This document shows positions 21,527-25,305 of a DNA stretch of 25,305 nucleotides, piece by piece. The notes below the pieces were generated by a model that was not told the origin of the DNA, made no database searches, and saw nothing but the letters and a program-made list of their open reading frames with translations. Where the stretch lies: positions 1 to 25,305 of the forward strand of contig CABSBA010000002.1 of assembly GCA_902475825.1 (NCBI GenBank), written 5' to 3'. The stretch comes from an uncultured Collinsella sp. GTDB lineage: Bacteria; Actinomycetota; Coriobacteriia; Coriobacteriales; Coriobacteriaceae. Position numbers and translations under genes: made by a program. Each line of letters starts with the position of its first letter. Within the stretch, counting starts at the first letter, position 1.

Positions 21527-22885
21527 TTACTTGTCTTTGGGCGCGGGGTGTTTGCAGACCACGCTCATGTAGATCATACCGAGCACGGCAGCGGTGACCG
21601 AACCGGCAAGGATGGCGGCCTTGGCAGCCAGAACCTCAAACTGGGCCGTCGGGAAGGCAAGGCCGCTGATGAGGATCGACATGGTGAAGCCGATGCCGCC
21701 CAGAATGCCCACACCGGCAATCATGTGCCAGTTGACATTGTGCGGCAGCTCGCAGACCCTAAACTTAACCAGGGCAAACGTCATGCCAAAGATACCAATC
21801 GGCTTGCCCAGCAGCATGCCAAAGTACACGCCGAGCGTCACCGGGTCGGTGAGCAACGTGCTCATATCCACACCCACCAGGCGAACCTGTGCGTTCACGA
21901 ACGCAAAGATCGGCAGAATCACAAAGTTGACCGGCGTGGAGATCAGACGCTCCATGCGGATGAGCGGCGGGGTCACGCGGTGCATGACGCGCTCGACCTT
22001 GGTGGTCGAGACGGTAAAGTCATGCTGGCCCAGGATGTGTGCCTCGTCGTCGTAGCGGTCATCGAGCAGCGGCAGGCACTCGCCCAGCCAGTCGGTCAGA
22101 CTATCGAGCTTGACGCCGCACTTGGCCGGGATGGTAAAGGCCAAGATGACTCCAGCAAGCGTGGCATGCACGCCGCTCTTAAACATGCAAAACCACAGCA
22201 GCAGACCCAGTACCGAATACGGAGCAAGGCGGTAATGCTGCGTCTTGTTGAGCCACACGAGCGCGCAGGTCACAAGCGCGGCGGCGCCCAACCAAAACGG
22301 ATTGGGGCTCTGACCGTAAAAGATGGCGATGGCGGCGATGGAGATGAGGTCGTCGGCGATGGCGAGCGTCGAGAAGAACACGCGCACGCCGTTGGGTACG
22401 CGATTGCCCAAAAGCGACAGCACGCCCAGTGCAAAGGCAATATCGGTTGCCATGGGGATGGCCCAACCGCTGCGGGCGCCGGCATGGTTAAAGATCAGGT
22501 AGATGCAGGCGGGAACGACGACGCCGCCCACGGCCGCCAGCATGGGAAGCATGGCCTGGCGCGGATTCTTGAGCTCGCCGACCGTCATCTCGTACTTAAG
22601 CTCAATGCCCACCAGCAAAAAGAAGATCGCCATGAGAAAGTCGTTAACGAAAAGCTCAACGGTGAGACCGGCCGTAAGGTTGCCCAGACCCACATACAGC
22701 GGGGTCTCCAAAAAGTGATGGATGGCCTCGTAGGCATCGGTATTGGCGCAAATGACGGCGGCGATGGCGGCGAAGACCATGACGGCGGCGGAAATCGTGC
22801 CGTTCTCGGCGATGCGCTCCCAGATGTCGTGGCGCTCAAAACGTTTGCGCTCACGAACGTTGAACAGCTGCTCAGTTGCTGCCAT
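21527..22885 (-). CDS. nhaA: Na+/H+ antiporter NhaA
   Basis: A 452-residue NhaA-type antiporter exchanging cytoplasmic Na+ (or Li+) for protons in pH and salt balance. About a dozen hydrophobic helices are present. The ion-binding Asp pair is in LAIADDL (Asp178, Asp179; Asp163/164 in E. coli) and the pre-sensor Asp is D148 in PMATDIAF (E. coli Asp133). The lysine segment GKPIGIFG is present too. A hydrophilic insert of about 50 residues near 280-330 makes it longer than E. coli NhaA (388). ATG 22885 has AAAGGAG seven bases upstream. A terminator-like hairpin lies in its leader. Confidence 0.93.
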   Translation of the reverse strand: MAATEQLFNVRERKRFERHDIWERIAENGTISAAVMVFAAIAAVICANTDAYEAIHHFLETPLYVGLGNLTAGLTVELFVNDFLMAIFFLLVGIELKYEMTVGELKNPRQAMLPMLAAVGGVVVPACIYLIFNHAGARSGWAIPMATDIAFALGVLSLLGNRVPNGVRVFFSTLAIADDLISIAAIAIFYGQSPNPFWLGAAALVTCALVWLNKTQHYRLAPYSVLGLLLWFCMFKSGVHATLAGVILAFTIPAKCGVKLDSLTDWLGECLPLLDDRYDDEAHILGQHDFTVSTTKVERVMHRVTPPLIRMERLISTPVNFVILPIFAFVNAQVRLVGVDMSTLLTDPVTLGVYFGMLLGKPIGIFGMTFALVKFRVCELPHNVNWHMIAGVGILGGIGFTMSILISGLAFPTAQFEVLAAKAAILAGSVTAAVLGMIYMSVVCKHPAPKDK

Positions 22886-22899
22886 GGGCGGCTCCTTTC

Positions 22900-22915
22900 A
22901 CGGGAAAGCTCCCGT
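22900..22915 (-). promoter_or_regulatory. Small hairpin before the nhaA ribosome site
   Basis: ACGGGA and TCCCGT pair around a 4-nt loop between the leader terminator's T-run and AAAGGAG of nhaA. It may shape translation initiation. Confidence 0.4.
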
Positions 22916-22918
22916 CTT

Positions 22919-22954
22919 AAAAAAGCACGGCCCGCCCAAGTGGCGGCGCCGCGC
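22919..22954 (-). terminator. Terminator hairpin in the nhaA leader
   Basis: On the minus strand GCGCGGC-G-CCGCC (from 22954) pairs with GGCGG-GCCGTGC (to 22925), 12 bp with one GU pair and one bulge, then TTTTTT. It lies 34 bp before the nhaA ATG and after the upstream gene's own terminator, so it is an attenuator candidate. Confidence 0.75.
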
Positions 22955-23093
22955 TCTAACGTATTACGCTTGCATCTAGCCTACCCTGCACGACAAGCAC
23001 GCAGGCGTGGTTGAAAAGCGGAACCACAGGTTGAACATTATTTGCTCAACGGCACGGGCACGCCTGTCCAAGAGACGACGCGGCGCCGTGCAC

Positions 23094-23132
23094 AAAAAAC
23101 GACCGGAGTGCGGGGTGTCCGCGATCCGGTCG
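23094..23132 (-). terminator. Intrinsic terminator of ppaC
   Basis: CGACCGGA pairs with TCCGGTCG (8 bp) with an inner GCGG/CCGC helix; on the minus strand TTTTTT follows. It is 20 bp after the ppaC stop. Confidence 0.9.
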
Positions 23133-23152
23133 TGGCGTTTGGTCAACTAAAC

Positions 23153-24076
23153 CTAGCAGGCGGCCATGATGGGGGCAGCAACCTGCTTCTTACGGGAGAG
23201 GACGCCCGGCATCCAGACGCCGTCGTGCTCGTCGGCAATGCCCAGGCCCTTCTGAGCGGCCTCGGTCTCACCCTCGAGCAGGACCTGCGAGCCCTCCTCC
23301 ATGATGTCGGTGATGCACAGGACGATGCCGTCAGCACCCTTCTCGGCGGCGTAGGCGCGCATGGCCTCGCGGATCTCGTCGATCATGCCGAGCGCACGGC
23401 TCTTGTCGACGGTCTCGTACTGGCCGATGAGCAGCTTCTTGCCGGCGGGCTCGAACATCTTGATGTCGTTGCCGACCATCTCGGCTGCAGTGAAGGAGCC
23501 GGACGGACGGGTGAGGAAGACCTCCATGCCAAACTTGACCGGGTCGACGCCCACCTGCTCGCCGAGCTTGGCGGCGACGGCGCGGTCGACATCGGTGGTG
23601 GTGGGGCTCTTGAGCATAAGCGTGTCGGTCATCATAGCCGAGAGCAGCAGCTTGGCCTGGACGTCGGAAAGCTCAACGCCGAGCACGCCGGCGAGCTTGG
23701 TGACGATGGTGCAGCTGGAACCCCAGGGCAGGCAGATGTAGTGCAGCGGGCCGGCGGTCTCGAAGTCGCCGATGCGGTGATGATCGACGACGCCAAAGAC
23801 CGTGGCGTCCTTAAGGCCGGCGACGGACTGGGCAGACTCGTTGTGGTCGGTGAGGACGACGAGCTGACCGGCCTCGACGGACTCGATCACGCGGGGCTCG
23901 GCGATGCCGGCGTCGGCGAGCAGCTTGGCGGACTCTGCCGGAAGCTGACCAAGGGCGCAAGCCTCGTAGGTGTTGCCGGCATACTCAACCTGGTTGAGCA
24001 GCTGGGACAGGACGACGGCGCTCATGATGGCGTCGTTATCGGGGTTCTGGTGACCAAAGACAAGAACGTTTGCCAT
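23153..24076 (-). CDS. ppaC: Manganese-dependent inorganic pyrophosphatase
   Basis: A 307-residue family-II (DHH) pyrophosphatase that hydrolyses pyrophosphate, keeping biosynthetic reactions moving. Metal ligands are visible: His9, Asp13 and Asp15 in GHQNPDNDA (8-16), Asp77 in LTDHN, and the DHH triad Asp98-His99-His100. The C-terminal DHHA2 domain ends with the substrate-binding SRKKQ near 295. The length matches the compact form without CBS domains. ATG 24076 has GGAGG six bases upstream. Confidence 0.95.
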   Translation of the reverse strand: MANVLVFGHQNPDNDAIMSAVVLSQLLNQVEYAGNTYEACALGQLPAESAKLLADAGIAEPRVIESVEAGQLVVLTDHNESAQSVAGLKDATVFGVVDHHRIGDFETAGPLHYICLPWGSSCTIVTKLAGVLGVELSDVQAKLLLSAMMTDTLMLKSPTTTDVDRAVAAKLGEQVGVDPVKFGMEVFLTRPSGSFTAAEMVGNDIKMFEPAGKKLLIGQYETVDKSRALGMIDEIREAMRAYAAEKGADGIVLCITDIMEEGSQVLLEGETEAAQKGLGIADEHDGVWMPGVLSRKKQVAAPIMAAC

Positions 24077-24191
24077 GGATATCCTCCACTTGATATGTGT
24101 ACTTGGACGTAGCTATGGTAGCACGCCGATGCCGAGCCTTCGCAGACGGAAGGGCCACGGCATATTTTGTGGCAGGTATGGGGGCCAAGGC

Positions 24192-24241
24192 TGACCCTTT
24201 TGCACCATGTTGGTGCAAAGTAACCTGACCCCCTTGCACCA
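24192..24241. repeat. Palindromic/direct repeat, family D
   Basis: A 9-bp hairpin TTTGCACCA-TGT-TGGTGCAAA (24199-24219) sits inside two direct copies of TGACCC-NNTT-GCACCA (24192-24207 and 24226-24241, 14 of 16 equal). The second ends 1 bp before the glucokinase stop codon region at 24243. It is another REP-like intergenic element. Confidence 0.7.
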
Positions 24242-24242
24242 G

Positions 24243-25196
24243 CTATTTACCGGCGGCGCGCAGGGCTACGTATGCGGCACCGATGATGCCGGCGTCGTTG
24301 CCGAGCGAAGCGACCTTAATGGGCGTCTCGCGCGAGGCAGAGAGCGCGTACTGCTTAAAGTGCTCGCGAACCTTGTCGAGGTAGACATCGGCCGAAGCGG
24401 ACGCGCCGCCACCGATCAGGAACATCTCGGGGTCGACCACGTTGGCAATGAGCGCCAGGGCACGGCCGAGATAGTCGGCCATGGTATCGGCCGCGGCAAG
24501 CGCGAGCTTGTCGCCCTCGCGGCAGGCCTGGAACACGTCCTTGGAATCGGAGGGGCCGGTGAGCTCGATGGGCTCGACGCCCGCTTTCTTGCACTCGGCA
24601 AGGTAGTTGCTCACCACGCCGGTGGCGCTGGAATACTGCTCCAGATGGCCATGGCCGCCACAGCCGCAGGTGCGTTCCTCAGCCGGGTTCAGGCACATGT
24701 GGCCAATCTCGCCGCCAGCGCCCACAACACCCGATACCACGTCACCGTTAACGATAACGCCGCCGCCCACGCCGGTACCGATGGTGACCATCACCACGTT
24801 CTGCACGCCCTTGGCAGAACCGAGCCAGGCCTCGCCCATGGCAGCGGCGTTGGCATCGTTCTCATACTTAACGACCGCATCGGGGCAGTGCTCCTGAATG
24901 GCGACCCTCAGCTCGGGCAGGTTAATGGCAATGTTGGCCTTGACCTTGGCATCGCCCGACGCCGGGATGGGACACGGAACGGCCAGGCCGATGCCCGCCA
25001 CAAAGGCACGCGGAATCTGCGCCTTGGCGACCACCTGGTCGATAGCCTCGGTCACCGCGGCAAAGCCCGCAGCGTCAACGATAGGAGGCGTGGGCACGCT
25101 GGCCTTGGCAAGCAGGTTGCCGTCCTCGTCGAACAGGCCCTCCTTAACCGAAGTGCCGCCGACGTCGATGCCGATGTAGTACTGCTTAGGTTCCAT
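24243..25196 (-). CDS. glk: ROK-family glucokinase
   Basis: A 318-residue ROK kinase that phosphorylates glucose (or a close sugar) with ATP, feeding glycolysis. Seen: the phosphate loop DVGGTSVK (11-18), ENDANAA with catalytic Asp114, GTGVGGG (140-146), sugar-site EIGHM (163-167), and the zinc motif CGCGGHGH (177-184). In most ROK proteins the last zinc position is Cys; here it is His184. No helix-turn-helix precedes the kinase, so it is an enzyme, not a repressor. ATG 25196 is chosen (AGGTGG upstream); the frame extends to 25262 but that part has no homology. ManNAc or fructose kinase activity is possible. Confidence 0.9.
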   Translation of the reverse strand: MEPKQYYIGIDVGGTSVKEGLFDEDGNLLAKASVPTPPIVDAAGFAAVTEAIDQVVAKAQIPRAFVAGIGLAVPCPIPASGDAKVKANIAINLPELRVAIQEHCPDAVVKYENDANAAAMGEAWLGSAKGVQNVVMVTIGTGVGGGVIVNGDVVSGVVGAGGEIGHMCLNPAEERTCGCGGHGHLEQYSSATGVVSNYLAECKKAGVEPIELTGPSDSKDVFQACREGDKLALAAADTMADYLGRALALIANVVDPEMFLIGGGASASADVYLDKVREHFKQYALSASRETPIKVASLGNDAGIIGAAYVALRAAGK

Positions 25197-25250
25197 GGGA
25201 GCCCACCTTTCTCGTTTAAACATTGCCTGTATGGTACCGCTCCCAAGGCA

Positions 25251-25291
25251 AAAACCTACCAAAAAGGGACAGGTTTATTTTGGCAGGTTTT
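25251..25291. repeat. Palindromic repeat, family C, at right edge
   Basis: AAAACCTACCAAAA (25251-25264) and TTTTGGCAGGTTTT (25278-25291) pair with one mismatch around AGGGACAGGTTTA. It lies 54 bp upstream of the glucokinase start codon and resembles families A and B in its GGGAC core. Confidence 0.7.
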
Positions 25292-25305
25292 ATCTGGGAA
25301 AACGC

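Noticed and set aside
22886..23093. A known Na+ or Li+ riboswitch upstream of nhaA
   Set aside because: I could not recognise a conserved core of any such class, so I report only an attenuator-like hairpin.
1..25305. tRNA, rRNA, CRISPR array or transposase gene
   Set aside because: No cloverleaf-like T-loop GTTCRANYC in context, no rRNA sequence, no regularly spaced repeats and no transposase motifs were found by reading.

Overview
The window looks like chromosomal DNA of a high-GC Gram-positive anaerobe, most likely a Coriobacteriia member close to Collinsella. This is inferred from the protein flavour (RicT/YaaT-like protein, long-form HPF, Mn-type pyrophosphatase, ROK glucokinase, Tat plus HypAB, zinc-ribbon membrane protein), strongly G/C-ended codons, AAGGAG/GGAGG ribosome sites, and no outer-membrane genes. 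No rRNA, tRNA, CRISPR array, insertion sequence or prophage gene was found. Nineteen of the twenty-one protein genes lie on the minus strand; the exceptions are a zinc-ribbon membrane protein (12883-13866) and a small unknown gene (21123-21377).

Layout, left to right. (1) 1-213: two palindromic operator-like sites at the edge and a strong terminator. (2) 214-5797: a membrane-anchored SurA-like protein, then a tight minus-strand group read as degV, a 3-hydroxyisobutyrate-dehydrogenase-family reductase with a His/Cys-rich tail, a two-TM protein, a HEAT-repeat protein and NAD-type isocitrate dehydrogenase. (3) 5816-8237: ribosome hibernation factor HPF, then an orphan amino-acid-binding lipoprotein behind a good promoter and a leader of about 340 nt full of inverted repeats. 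(4) 8238-12643: a compact housekeeping operon read tmk, holB, ricT, comF, with the comF ribosome site buried in a perfect hairpin. (5) 12644-14029: the plus-strand zinc-ribbon gene between two copies of one palindromic repeat. (6) 14030-19215: minus-strand tatA/B, tatC, hypA, hypB and a topoisomerase I whose sequence looks archaeal in type. This group joins export of folded proteins to nickel insertion, as expected for an exported NiFe enzyme encoded elsewhere. (7) 19287-21377: a STAS-domain protein, a class-I aminotransferase and a divergent 84-residue unknown. (8) 21381-25305: NhaA antiporter with a terminator in its leader, Mn-dependent pyrophosphatase, and ROK glucokinase, separated by palindromic repeats and terminators.

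Most of the window is ordinary core metabolism. The second-look material is mainly non-coding: four kinds of intergenic palindromic repeats resembling REP elements, and several genes (comF, nhaA, degV, the lipoprotein) whose start sites sit just behind hairpins that could control them. Among the proteins, the archaeal-looking topoisomerase, the His/Cys tail on the reductase, and the RNase-E-like tail plus extra cysteine cluster on RicT are the most unusual.
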